DNA from: Cupriavidus taiwanensis
GTDB lineage: Bacteria > Pseudomonadota > Gammaproteobacteria > Burkholderiales > Burkholderiaceae
Length of the DNA stretch: 64,000 nt
Direction of reading: 5' to 3'
Assembly: GCF_900250075.1 (NCBI RefSeq)
Contig: NZ_LT977071.1
Coordinates: forward strand, 2,003,901-2,067,900
Shown here: positions 27,969-36,445 of the stretch, one piece after another
Layout of the letters: each line of letters opens with the position of its first letter
Numbering within the stretch: the first letter of the stretch is position 1
Made by a program: the position numbers and the translations under genes
Notes under the pieces: generated by a model
Told to the model about the DNA's origin: nothing
The model's database searches: none
Seen by the model: only the letters and a program-made list of their open reading frames with translations

Positions 27969-29273
27969 CTACCGGTTGACCAGCCTGGCGGGAATGGTCC
28001 AGATCGCGAAGGCCCCAAGGACCAGCATGCCGGCGATCATGTAGTAGGCGCTGTTGCCGCTCTGGGTCACGTCGCGCAGATAGCCGATCATGTAGCCGCT
28101 GGTGAAGCCGGCCAGGTTGCCGATCGAATTGCTCATGGCAATGGCCGTGGCCGCCGCCGCGCCGCTGAGGAATGCCGTCGGCAGCGACCAGAACAGCGGC
28201 GTGCAGGTCAGGATGCCGGCAGCGGCGATCGACAGGAACACCAGCGACAGCGCGGTGTTGTGCATCACCCAGGGCAGCGCCAGGAAGCCGATCGCGCCCA
28301 TCATGCAAGGGATGATCAGGTGCCAGCGCCGTTCGCGGTGCTTGTCGGCGCTACGGCCGAAGAAATACATCGCGACGATGGCTGCCATGTACGGGATCGC
28401 GCTCAGCAGGCCGATATGGAGCGGGTCGGCGACGCCGGTCGACTTGATGAAGGTCGGCAGCCACAGCGTGATGCCGTACTGCCCCGTGACATAGCAGAAG
28501 CAGATCAGGCTGATCAGCCAGACGCGCGGATCGGTGAATACCTTGCCGACGCGGGCCTGCGGGTCCGCTGCCTTGACGTCCTCCGCCTTGGCCTGCTCGA
28601 GCACGCGCTTCTCGTCGCTGGTGAGCCACTTGGCCTTGGCGATGGAGTTGTCGAGGTAGTAGAAGCAGAAGCAACCCAACAGCACCGCCGGCACCGCCTC
28701 GATGATGAACATCCATTGCCAGCCGCCCCAGCCGCCCACGCCGGCCATGCTGCCCATCAGGAAGCCGGACAGCGGATTGCCGATGATGCCGGACAGCGGC
28801 GAGCCCATGCAGTAGATGGCCATGATCTTGGCGCGCCGGTGCGACGGATACCAGCACGACAGGTAATACACGATGCCGGGCGTGAAGCCGGCCTCGGCCA
28901 GCCCCAGCAGGAAGCGCAGCGTGTAGAACTGGGCTGGCGTCTCGACGAAGGCAAAGCACGCGGACAGTATCCCCCACGTGATCATGATCCGGCCGATCCA
29001 TACCTTGGCGCCGAACTTGTGCAATGCCAGGTTGCTCGGCACCTCGAACAGGAAGTAGCCGATAAAGAAAATCCCGGCGCCCAGCCCATAGACGGTTTCG
29101 CTGAAGCCCAGTTGCTGCGACATCTGGAGCTTGGCAAAACCTACGTTGACACGGTCGAGATAGGCGATCAGGAAGCACACCATCAGAAATGGCACCAGCC
29201 TCCAGCTCACCTTGCGATAGGTCGCATCCTCGAACGTCCTGATCCTTGTTCCCGCCTGCAGGGTCGTATCCAC
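27969..29273 (-). CDS. MFS transporter, anion:cation symporter (ACS) family, GTG start
   Basis: The 434-residue twelve-helix carrier opens with RLVPFLMVCFLIAYLDRVNV, a hallmark of the ACS branch (phthalate, tartrate, galactarate permeases). Next come FEVPSNLALHKFGAKVWIGR and GIVYYLSCWYPSHRRAK. The frame is open well upstream, but a strong AGAGGAG (29279-29285) sits 5 bp ahead of a GTG at 29273, and conserved sequence begins just after it; I take GTG as the start. The likely cargo is an organic acid anion. It lies between the amidase and the aminotransferase in one run. Confidence 0.9.
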   Translation of the reverse strand: MDTTLQAGTRIRTFEDATYRKVSWRLVPFLMVCFLIAYLDRVNVGFAKLQMSQQLGFSETVYGLGAGIFFIGYFLFEVPSNLALHKFGAKVWIGRIMITWGILSACFAFVETPAQFYTLRFLLGLAEAGFTPGIVYYLSCWYPSHRRAKIMAIYCMGSPLSGIIGNPLSGFLMGSMAGVGGWGGWQWMFIIEAVPAVLLGCFCFYYLDNSIAKAKWLTSDEKRVLEQAKAEDVKAADPQARVGKVFTDPRVWLISLICFCYVTGQYGITLWLPTFIKSTGVADPLHIGLLSAIPYMAAIVAMYFFGRSADKHRERRWHLIIPCMMGAIGFLALPWVMHNTALSLVFLSIAAAGILTCTPLFWSLPTAFLSGAAAATAIAMSNSIGNLAGFTSGYMIGYLRDVTQSGNSAYYMIAGMLVLGAFAIWTIPARLVNR

Positions 29274-29385
29274 AGCGTCTCCTCTGTATTTTTGTCGGGT
29301 ACGGCAGTGCTGCGCTGATCGGTTGCGATCAGTTTCCGGCCGGGACGGCATGCGCCCGTCCCGGTGCCGGATGGAAAGGGCTGCG

Positions 29386-30606
29386 TCAGGCGGCAGCCTT
29401 GAGCGACAGCGGCACGGTATGCGCGGCGAGGTAGTCCATGGCGGCAACGGTGCCGCTGGCGGCGACCGGCACGCCGGAGATCTTCAGCCCCATCTCGCAG
29501 CCGGCCAGCGTGGCCATCAGCGTGAGGTCGTTGCAGTCGCCCAGATGGCCGATGCGGAACATGCGGCCCTTGACCTTGCCCAGGCCGGCGCCCAGCGACA
29601 TGTTGAAGCGCTCGTAGATGTGGCGGCGGACCACGTCCGCATCGACGCCGTCGGGCATCATCACGCCGGTCAGCACCGGGCTGTAGACCGACGGATCCGC
29701 GCACTGGATCTCCAGGCCCCAGGCCCTGACCGCGCGGCGGCAGGCCTCGGCCAGGCGCTGGTGGCGGGCAAAGACGTTGTCCAGTCCTTCCTCCAGGATC
29801 ATGTCGAGCGCTTCCGACAACCCGTACAGCAGGTTGGTGCTGGGGGTGTAGGGCCAGTAGCCGGTCCGGTTCATCTCGATGATTTCATTCCAGCCCCAGA
29901 AGCTGCGCGGCAGCCGGGCCGAACGCGAGGCCTCGATGGCCTTGGGCGACACCGCGTTGAAGCTGATGCCCGGCGGCAACATCAGGCCCTTCTGCGAGCC
30001 GGACACGGTCACGTCGACGCCCCACTCGTCGTGGCGATAGTCGGCTGAGGCCAGTCCGGAAATGGTGTCGACCAGCAGCAGTGCCGGGTGCCCTGCCGCA
30101 TCGATGGCGCGGCGCACCGCGGCGATATCGGAGGTCACGCCGGTCGAGGTTTCGTTGTGCACCACGCATACGGCCTTGATGGCATGCGCGGCATCGGCGC
30201 GCAGGCGGGCCTCGATCATGTCGGCCTGCACCCCGTTGCGCCAGCCTTCGATGCCGGGCAGGCCAAGGAACTCAGGGCGGATGCCCAGGTTCTCCGCCAT
30301 CTTCTTCCACAGCGTGGCGAAGTGGCCGGTTTCGAACATCAGCACGGTGTCGCCGGGGCTCAGCGTGTTCGACAAGGCGGCTTCCCAAGCGCCGGTGCCC
30401 GAGGCCGGGTAGATCACCACCGGGTGTTCGGTCTTGAAGATCTTCTTGATCCCGTCCAGCACCTTCAGGCCCAGCGCGCCAAATTCAGGGCCGCGATGGT
30501 CGATGGTCGGGTAGCTGATGGCGCGCAGGATGCGGTCCGGCACCGGGCTGGGACCGGGGATTTGCAGGAAGTGACGGCCAGCGGGGTGAAAGTTGAGATT
30601 GAGCAT
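29386..30606 (-). CDS. Serine-glyoxylate-type aminotransferase (class V, PLP)
   Basis: The 406-residue PLP enzyme has IPGPSPVPDRILRA, YPASGTGAWEAALSN, the Asp near LLLVDTISGLAS and the PLP Lys in VSGSQKGLMLPPG. This is the alanine/serine-glyoxylate aminotransferase group (SgaA-like, AGXT type), which moves an amino group from serine or alanine to glyoxylate. The Met at 30606 is preceded by GGAGGAG, which decides the start over the upstream Met at 30636. It is first in its operon, divergent from a GntR regulator that probably controls it. With the amidase and transporters this suggests use of an amide or amino-acid derivative, by inference. Confidence 0.9.
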   Translation of the reverse strand: MLNLNFHPAGRHFLQIPGPSPVPDRILRAISYPTIDHRGPEFGALGLKVLDGIKKIFKTEHPVVIYPASGTGAWEAALSNTLSPGDTVLMFETGHFATLWKKMAENLGIRPEFLGLPGIEGWRNGVQADMIEARLRADAAHAIKAVCVVHNETSTGVTSDIAAVRRAIDAAGHPALLLVDTISGLASADYRHDEWGVDVTVSGSQKGLMLPPGISFNAVSPKAIEASRSARLPRSFWGWNEIIEMNRTGYWPYTPSTNLLYGLSEALDMILEEGLDNVFARHQRLAEACRRAVRAWGLEIQCADPSVYSPVLTGVMMPDGVDADVVRRHIYERFNMSLGAGLGKVKGRMFRIGHLGDCNDLTLMATLAGCEMGLKISGVPVAASGTVAAMDYLAAHTVPLSLKAAA

Positions 30607-30626
30607 GGAACTCCTCCGTTTGAGTT

Positions 30627-30803
30627 TTGAATGCAAAATACTCTATCAAAGGAGTGGTGAAAAAACAGGTGCTGCACCGACCTTTTTCGCTAGCGTTTAC
30701 CCCATGAAATGCGCGTAGATTGGGGTTTACGATCAATCTGGCGCTACTCTTAAGCGGCTGCTAAACTTGCATTCAATCTGTCCACCGGACGAATTGAATG
30801 CAA
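30627..30803. promoter_or_regulatory. Divergent operator: three TTGAATGCAA sites
   Basis: The 190-bp region between the aminotransferase and gntR holds one exact motif three times. TTGCATTCAAT (30767-30777) faces ATTGAATGCAA (30793-30803) as a perfect 11-bp inverted repeat with a 15-bp spacer. A third copy, TTGAATGCAA, sits at 30627-30636 near the aminotransferase start. The gntR ATG (30798-30800) lies inside one arm, so binding would block its own gene. This is strong evidence of a specific operator, most simply for the adjacent GntR protein. Confidence 0.75.
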
Positions 30804-31523
30804 ATCCAAGCCGATTCCAACCCTGACCTGCCGCGCCAGCTCCCTCCGGTGGAACGTCAGCGCCTGCACGACACCGTGGTGACCCATCTGCGCACCTTGA
30901 TCATCGAGGGCGCGCTGGAGCCGGGGCGCAAGCTCAATGAGCGCGAACTGTCGGAAACCCTGGGGATCTCGCGCACGCCACTGCGCGAAGCGCTGAAGGT
31001 GCTGGCGGCGGAAGGCCTGATCGAAATCTCGCCCAACCGCGGCGCCAGCGTGGCGCGCCTGTCCGCCACCGAAATCCGGGACACGTTCGAACTGCTGAGC
31101 AACCTGGAGGCGTTTTCCGGCGAACTGGCTTGCGAGCGAATTACCGCCGTGGAGTTGGCCGAACTCAAGGCCCTGCACTACGCAATGCTGGCGTGCCGCG
31201 CCCATGAAGACCTGCCCGGCTACTACCGCCTGAACCACCAGATCCATGACCGCATCAACCTGGCGGCGCGCAATGCGGCGCTGCGCCAGACCTACCTGTC
31301 GGTGAACCGGCGGCTGCAGGCGCTGCGCTTTCGCTCCAACTACCGCAAGCCCAAATGGGACAGCGCCATCCATGACCACGAAGAGATGCTGGCGGCACTC
31401 GAAGCCCGCGACGGCAAGCGCATGGCCGAGATCCTGCGCCAGCACCTGCTGGACAAGCGCGACGCCGTGCTGTTGATGCAGGCTGGCGTGGGCGACGAAG
31501 CCGGGGGCACGCCGCAGGCCTAG
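30798..31523 (+). CDS. GntR-family regulator (FCD domain)
   Basis: The 241-residue regulator has an N-terminal winged HTH (VTHLRTLIIEGALEPGRKLN, then ERELSETLGISRTPLREALK) and a C-terminal FCD effector domain (about residues 95-225; LPGYYRLNHQIHDRINLAAR carries metal-binding-type residues). FCD regulators sense carboxylic acids. It is divergent from the aminotransferase-MFS-amidase-MFS-hydratase run and its start overlaps an inverted repeat, so autoregulation and control of the run are likely. Confidence 0.92.
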   Translation: MQIQADSNPDLPRQLPPVERQRLHDTVVTHLRTLIIEGALEPGRKLNERELSETLGISRTPLREALKVLAAEGLIEISPNRGASVARLSATEIRDTFELLSNLEAFSGELACERITAVELAELKALHYAMLACRAHEDLPGYYRLNHQIHDRINLAARNAALRQTYLSVNRRLQALRFRSNYRKPKWDSAIHDHEEMLAALEARDGKRMAEILRQHLLDKRDAVLLMQAGVGDEAGGTPQA

Positions 31524-31584
31524 CCCGCGGTTGCCAGCACCGCCTCAAGAATCCGAATAGCCCCATCAGCATTCTTTGCCCCGC

Positions 31585-31600
31585 TGTCACCACGGTGACA
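31585..31600. promoter_or_regulatory. Perfect palindrome upstream of the phosphatase-like lipoprotein gene
   Basis: TGTCACC (31585-31591) and GGTGACA (31594-31600) form a 7-bp inverted repeat with a 2-bp centre, 100 bp before the lipoprotein ATG and 60 bp after gntR. It may be an operator. The CTGTCAC half resembles one half of a Pho box, but the second direct half is missing. Confidence 0.35.
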
Positions 31601-31700
31601 ACCCCGCTTCTTACTCTGCGAGCGCATTGCGGCACACGCAATTCGCCGCGCGGCCATTGCCGCCGGCGCACAACAACGCAGATGAACAGGGGAATGAACG

Positions 31701-33755
31701 ATGGCAGGGAACCTTGCACCGGGCTGGCTGGCGGGAATGGGGCGCGCGCGTGCGCTGGCCGGCACCGTTGCAGTCATGCTGGCCGCGACGCTGGCAGGCT
31801 GCGGCGGCGGTGACAGCGCGCCGTCCGGCGCGCCCAACGATACCGACACCAGCAAGCCCGCTCCGGTGCCTGACCGCGCCAGCGGCCCGCGCGTGCTGCT
31901 GGTCGGCGTCGACGGCGCCACGTATGCGCAGGTGCAAGGCGCGGTATTGCGGCGCGAGCTGCCCAACCTGGCCAGCCTGAACCTGGTGCCGACCGCCACC
32001 GGCGGCATGCCCGGCACCATCACCGCCCAGCCCACGCTCGACGCGCCCAGCTGGGCCACCGTACTGACCGGCGCCTGGGCCAACCGCCACGGTATCGACG
32101 ACGACACCGGCAGCACCGCGCTGCGCGCGCCGACCGTGTTCCACTACCTGCGCGCAGCCGGCAAAGCCGGCGGGCAGCAAGGCGCGGTGGTCAGTGCGCC
32201 GGCACTGCCGGTGCTGCTCAAGACCGACCAGGAAGCCGGCGTGCTCGATACGCTGGTCGATTGCGCGGGCGTCGACCGCTGCGTCACGCAGAATGCCGTG
32301 CGTCAGGTGCAATCCGGCTATGGCGTGGTGTTCGCGCAGTACAGCGCCCCGGCGCAGGCCGCGCAAGCCAGCGGCTTCGGCAACGGCGCCTATGCCACCG
32401 CGCTGGGCGAGACCGACCAGGCGCTGGGCGAACTGGTCGCCGCCGTGGCCGCGCGGCGCCAGGCGCAGCCGGGCGAGGACTGGCTGGTGCTGGTCACCAC
32501 CAGCCACGGCCTGGATGCCACCGGCGCCACCACCACGGTGCCGACCGTGGAGAATCGCACCGCCTTCCTCGCCACCAACAAGAGCCTGAACCGCGCGCTG
32601 GCCCGGCCCGGCGCCCCGGCCCCCGACACCCCGGCGGACCTGTCCGCGCTGCCGACCGAGGCGGATATCGTACCGACCGTGCTGGCCCACGCCGGCGTCG
32701 CGCTCGACCCCGCGGCAGCGCGCCTTGACGGCTCTGCTCTGGCCACCGCCACCGCCGGTGTGCGCGCCATCGGCGCCAGCATCAGCCAGTACAACGACGC
32801 CATCACCCTGAGCTGGCAGAACCCGAGCACGGCTTACGGCATCACGCGGGTGCTGCGTGACGGCGTGCAGATCGCCGCGCTGGGACCCGAGGTGCGGACC
32901 TTCACCGACAAGGGCTTCGACATGCCCACGGGCCTGTACCAGTTCAACTACACGCTGGTGCGCAACGACGTGCCGGTGTCGTACCTGGCGCAGATCCACT
33001 ACGTCAAACCCGTGACGCTGATGCCGTCGCTGCTCACTGCCCTGGCGTCGTATTTCAGCCTGGACAGCAAGCCGTTCGCCGACGCAAAGAACGCGGCGAC
33101 TCTGGGCCCGTGGGTGGCAAGCCTTGACGGCGGCACGCTCGCCGCCGACAACTTCGGCCGCCAGTCGCTGCAGCTGGACTCGCGCATCGACAGCTACCTG
33201 CTGAAGCACAACGGGGCCGATATCGCGCAAAGCCCGCAATTCACCATCGGCCTCTGGTTCCGCACCGACTGCAGCCAGGGCAACAGCACTGGCGAGCCGA
33301 TCCTGTCGAACAAGAACTACATCTCGGGCGGCAATGCCGGCATCGCCATCGCCCTGTTCGGCAGCTGCGAGATCCGCTTCAACCTGGGCAGCGGCAGCGG
33401 CAAGCGCGACGACATCAACGGCATGAAGGTATCGGCCAACCAGTGGGCCTACCTGGCGCTTTCGGTGGATGCGGCGGCGAAGCGCTTCAGCGCCTACGTG
33501 ATCGACCCGGTGCTGGGCCTGCAGAAGACCGAGAACAAGGTGATCGCCAATACCGACGTGACCAAGCTGGTTGGCCTCGGCACCGGCTGGGGCGTCAACG
33601 ACGATGCCACCCACAACTACGTCGGCAACAACCCGGGCGCGCTCAAGGGCGTGATGGGCCTGAACGACCTGGCGATGTGGACGCGCGTGCTGACGCTCGA
33701 CGAGCTGAAGGCCATCACCGGCGCACGCCAGCCGCTGTCGACGCTGAACCCCTGA
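31701..33755 (+). CDS. Exported lipoprotein, alkaline-phosphatase-like domain plus LamG-like domain
   Basis: The 684-residue protein has a signal peptide with lipobox LAATLAGC (Cys near residue 34). An alkaline phosphatase/phosphodiesterase-superfamily domain follows (about 60-360): VLLVGVDGATYAQVQ gives the metal Asp, PTLDAPSWATVLTGAWANRH the nucleophile region, and LVLVTTSHGLDATG the late metal His. The C-terminal part (about 450-670) looks like a concanavalin/LamG sheet domain (FTIGLWFRTDC; WAYLALSVD). It is anchored in the outer membrane or periplasm and probably cleaves a phosphoester. It is the first of three exported-protein genes ending with a phospholipase C. The enzyme class is inferred from motif order. 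Confidence 0.75.
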   Translation: MAGNLAPGWLAGMGRARALAGTVAVMLAATLAGCGGGDSAPSGAPNDTDTSKPAPVPDRASGPRVLLVGVDGATYAQVQGAVLRRELPNLASLNLVPTATGGMPGTITAQPTLDAPSWATVLTGAWANRHGIDDDTGSTALRAPTVFHYLRAAGKAGGQQGAVVSAPALPVLLKTDQEAGVLDTLVDCAGVDRCVTQNAVRQVQSGYGVVFAQYSAPAQAAQASGFGNGAYATALGETDQALGELVAAVAARRQAQPGEDWLVLVTTSHGLDATGATTTVPTVENRTAFLATNKSLNRALARPGAPAPDTPADLSALPTEADIVPTVLAHAGVALDPAAARLDGSALATATAGVRAIGASISQYNDAITLSWQNPSTAYGITRVLRDGVQIAALGPEVRTFTDKGFDMPTGLYQFNYTLVRNDVPVSYLAQIHYVKPVTLMPSLLTALASYFSLDSKPFADAKNAATLGPWVASLDGGTLAADNFGRQSLQLDSRIDSYLLKHNGADIAQSPQFTIGLWFRTDCSQGNSTGEPILSNKNYISGGNAGIAIALFGSCEIRFNLGSGSGKRDDINGMKVSANQWAYLALSVDAAAKRFSAYVIDPVLGLQKTENKVIANTDVTKLVGLGTGWGVNDDATHNYVGNNPGALKGVMGLNDLAMWTRVLTLDELKAITGARQPLSTLNP

Positions 33756-33774
33756 ATCCCCGAATCCGGCAGCG

Positions 33775-33799
33775 CCCCGTTTCCCCGGCGGAAACGGGG
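33775..33799 (+). terminator. Strong intergenic hairpin without T-run
   Basis: CCCCGTTTCC (33775-33784) pairs perfectly with GGAAACGGGG (33790-33799) across a 5-base loop, 20 bp after the lipoprotein stop. No T-run follows, so it may be an RNA-processing or partial-termination element that sets the ratio of the upstream lipoprotein to the downstream genes. Confidence 0.45.
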
Positions 33800-33855
33800 T
33801 GCCGGCCGGCCTTGACCCTCTCCACACCCCGATCCCCCTGCAGGAGATTGACACC

Positions 33856-34089
33856 ATGACCTTCCGACCTTCCATCCTGGCCCGGCCGCACTGGCTGGCC
33901 GCCTTGCTGCTGAGCGCGGCGCTCGCCGGCTGCGGCGGCGACTCCGGCGAGGGCACCAGCGGCACTCCGGCCGCGGCGCCGACCACCCCCGGCGCGCCCG
34001 GCACCGGCGGCAACCCCGGCCAGGGGAACGGCAGCGACCAGCCTGGCGAGACCCCGGCCGTCAAGCCGCAGCTGCGCTGCGCGCCCTGA
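33856..34089 (+). CDS. Small Pro/Gly-rich lipoprotein
   Basis: The 77-residue protein has a hydrophobic signal and lipobox SAALAGC (Cys near residue 26). A low-complexity mature part rich in Gly, Pro, Thr and Ser follows (GTPAAAPTTPGAPGTGGNPG), ending LRCAP with a lone Cys. AGGAG precedes the ATG at 33856. No known domain. It sits between two exported phospho-hydrolase genes, so it may tether or assist the phospholipase; that is a guess from position. Confidence 0.65.
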   Translation: MTFRPSILARPHWLAALLLSAALAGCGGDSGEGTSGTPAAAPTTPGAPGTGGNPGQGNGSDQPGETPAVKPQLRCAP

Positions 34090-34137
34090 ATCCGGCCTGG
34101 CCTGTCTACCTCCCCGCAACCATCCGGCACGAATCCA

Positions 34138-36294
34138 ATGAACCTCCAAAGCAGACGCAACTTCCTCAAGCTCGCCGGCGGCAGCGCCGCCGCCACCGCC
34201 GCGCTGGCGGCCTTCCCGCCATCGATCCGCCGCGCGCTGGCGATCCCGGCCAACAACGCCACCGGCACCATCCGCGACGTCGAGCACGTGGTCATCCTGA
34301 TGCAGGAGAACCGCTCGTTCGACAACTACTTCGGCACGCTGCGCGGCGTGCGCGGCTTTGGCGACCGCTTCCCGATCCCGCTGGCGGGCGGCCTGAACGT
34401 CTGGCAGCAGACCTATACCAACGGCAGCACCACCCGCACCGTGCTGCCCTACCACCTGGACAGCAGCGCCGGCAATGCGCAGCGCGTCAGCGGCACCCCG
34501 CACTCCTATCCGGACGCGCAGAACGCGTGGGACCTCGGCCGCATGAACAAGTGGCCCACCTACAAGCAGACGCAGTCGATGGGCTACTACACCGAGGCCG
34601 AACTGGATTTCCAGGTGGCGCTGGCCAATGCCTTCACGCTGTGCGACGCCTATCATTGCAGCTTCCATGGCGGCACCAACCCCAACCGCCTGTTCCACTG
34701 GACCGGCACCAACGATGCGGCCGGTGACTTCGGCGGCCCGGTGATCGACAACAGCGGCGACTCGTTCACGGGCTCCAACACGCCCTACACCTGGAAGACC
34801 TACCCGGAGCGGCTGGAAACCGCCGGCGTGAGCTGGAAGGTCTACCAGAACATGCCGGACAACTTCACCGACAACCCGCTCGCGGGCTTCAAGCAATATC
34901 GCGACGCCAATGCCGCGCGCGGCAACCAGGCCAACGGCAGCCCGTATCCGCCGTACACCAGCGCCGATGACGCGGTCAGCCCGCTGCTCAAGGGCGTGGC
35001 CAACACCATGCCCGACGGCGGCTTCCTGCAGGCGCTGCGCGACGATATCGCCGCGGGCAAGCTGCCGCAGGTGTCGTGGATCGTGGCGCCGGCCACGTAT
35101 TCGGAGCATCCCGGACCGTCCAGCCCGGTGCAGGGCGCCTGGTACACGCAGGAAGTGCTCGACGCCCTGACCGCCAATCCCGCGGTCTGGAGCAAGACCG
35201 TGCTGCTGATCAACTTCGACGAGAACGACGGCTATTTCGACCACCTGCCGCCGCCGTGCGCGCCGGCCTATGACGGCGACACGCTGGCCGGCGCCACCAC
35301 CCTCGACCCGGCTCAGCTCAAGCCGGAGTACCACGTCGACAAGCGCCCCTACGGTCCCGGCCCGCGCGTGCCGATGTACGTGGTCTCGCCCTGGAGCCGC
35401 GGCGGCTGGGTCAACTCGCAGGTGTTCGACCACACCTCGGTGCTGCGCTTCCTGGAAGCGCGCTTCGGCGTGGCGGAGCCCAATATCAGCGGCTTCCGTC
35501 GCGCGGTGGCGGGCGACCTGACCTCGGCCTTCAATTTCGTCAGTCCCAACACCAACCCCCTGCCGGAGCTGCCCAGCCGCGACAAGGCCAGCGCCGACGC
35601 CATTCGCACCGCGCAAGGCGTGCTGCCGCAGGTGCCGCTGCCTCCGGCCGGCAGCCAGCAGATGCCCCAGCAGGACCCCGGCACGCGCCCGTCGCGCGCC
35701 CTGCCCTATGAATTGCACGTCAGCGCGCGCGAAGACGCCCGCGACCAGCGCGCGGTGTGGCTGCTGTTCAGCAACACCGGCACGGCGGCCGCGGTGTTCC
35801 ACGTCTACGACCGGCTGCACCTGGACCGCGTGCCGCGCCGCTATATGGTCGAGCCCGGCAAGGAGCTGCATGGCAGCTGGGACGTCTTTGCCAGCGACGG
35901 CGGCAAGTACGACTTGTGGGTGCTGGGCCCGAACGGCTTCCACCGCGCCTTCCGCGGCGACGTGGCGGCGGTGACCGCGGCCGGAGCCAGCGCGCCGGAG
36001 ATCCGGGTCTGCTATGACATCGCCAACGCCGCGGTGTACGTGGACATGATCAACACCGGCAGCGCTCCGTGCACCTTCACGGTCCAGGCCAACGCCTACC
36101 GCACGGACGGCCCGTGGACCTATGAGGTGCCGGCCGGCATGCAGCTGCAGCAGCACTGGCCGGTGGCGCGCCAGGGCAACTGGTACGACTTCACCGTCAC
36201 CACCGCGCAAGGCGGCTTTACGCGCCGCTTTGCCGGGCGCATCGAAACCGGCAAGGACGGCGTGTCGGATCCGGCGATGGGCGCGGCCGGCTGA
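34138..36294 (+). CDS. Phosphocholine-type phospholipase C, Tat-exported
   Basis: The 718-residue protein belongs to the phosphoesterase/PLC family. It begins with a twin-arginine signal (MNLQSRRNFLKLAGG, cleaved near RRALA). EHVVILMQENRSFDNYFGTL, FHGGTNPNRLFHWTG, NFDENDGYFDHLPPP and FDHTSVLRFLEARFGV are the conserved active-site blocks. Two C-terminal DUF756 beta domains follow (about 505-700). Family members hydrolyse phosphatidylcholine or sphingomyelin outside the inner membrane and often serve phosphate supply. The length matches the Pseudomonas/Burkholderia PLCs (about 700). It is last in the three-gene run. Confidence 0.92.
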   Translation: MNLQSRRNFLKLAGGSAAATAALAAFPPSIRRALAIPANNATGTIRDVEHVVILMQENRSFDNYFGTLRGVRGFGDRFPIPLAGGLNVWQQTYTNGSTTRTVLPYHLDSSAGNAQRVSGTPHSYPDAQNAWDLGRMNKWPTYKQTQSMGYYTEAELDFQVALANAFTLCDAYHCSFHGGTNPNRLFHWTGTNDAAGDFGGPVIDNSGDSFTGSNTPYTWKTYPERLETAGVSWKVYQNMPDNFTDNPLAGFKQYRDANAARGNQANGSPYPPYTSADDAVSPLLKGVANTMPDGGFLQALRDDIAAGKLPQVSWIVAPATYSEHPGPSSPVQGAWYTQEVLDALTANPAVWSKTVLLINFDENDGYFDHLPPPCAPAYDGDTLAGATTLDPAQLKPEYHVDKRPYGPGPRVPMYVVSPWSRGGWVNSQVFDHTSVLRFLEARFGVAEPNISGFRRAVAGDLTSAFNFVSPNTNPLPELPSRDKASADAIRTAQGVLPQVPLPPAGSQQMPQQDPGTRPSRALPYELHVSAREDARDQRAVWLLFSNTGTAAAVFHVYDRLHLDRVPRRYMVEPGKELHGSWDVFASDGGKYDLWVLGPNGFHRAFRGDVAAVTAAGASAPEIRVCYDIANAAVYVDMINTGSAPCTFTVQANAYRTDGPWTYEVPAGMQLQQHWPVARQGNWYDFTVTTAQGGFTRRFAGRIETGKDGVSDPAMGAAG

Positions 36295-36333
36295 CGCAAC
36301 CCGTCGACCCGGCACAACACCAGGCCCCGCCCC

Positions 36334-36356
36334 GGCCGGTCCCAAGCGGACCGGCC
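36334..36356 (+). terminator. GC-rich hairpin after phospholipase C
   Basis: GGCCGGTCC (36334-36342) pairs with GGACCGGCC (36348-36356) around loop CAAGC, 40 bp past the phospholipase stop. A short TTTT occurs about 17 bp later. It is a plausible terminator. Confidence 0.5.
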
Positions 36357-36445
36357 CGGGCGGGCGTAGCCGTTTTGTCATATTGGGCCGCTAGACTGCG
36401 CGGTCGTCCGGCCCGGTCCGGACCCTTCCCCCCAACTCCGCGCGG

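Noticed and set aside
31585..31600. Pho box before the exported phospho-hydrolase set
   Set aside because: One CTGTCAC half exists, but Pho boxes need two direct copies; here the second half is inverted.
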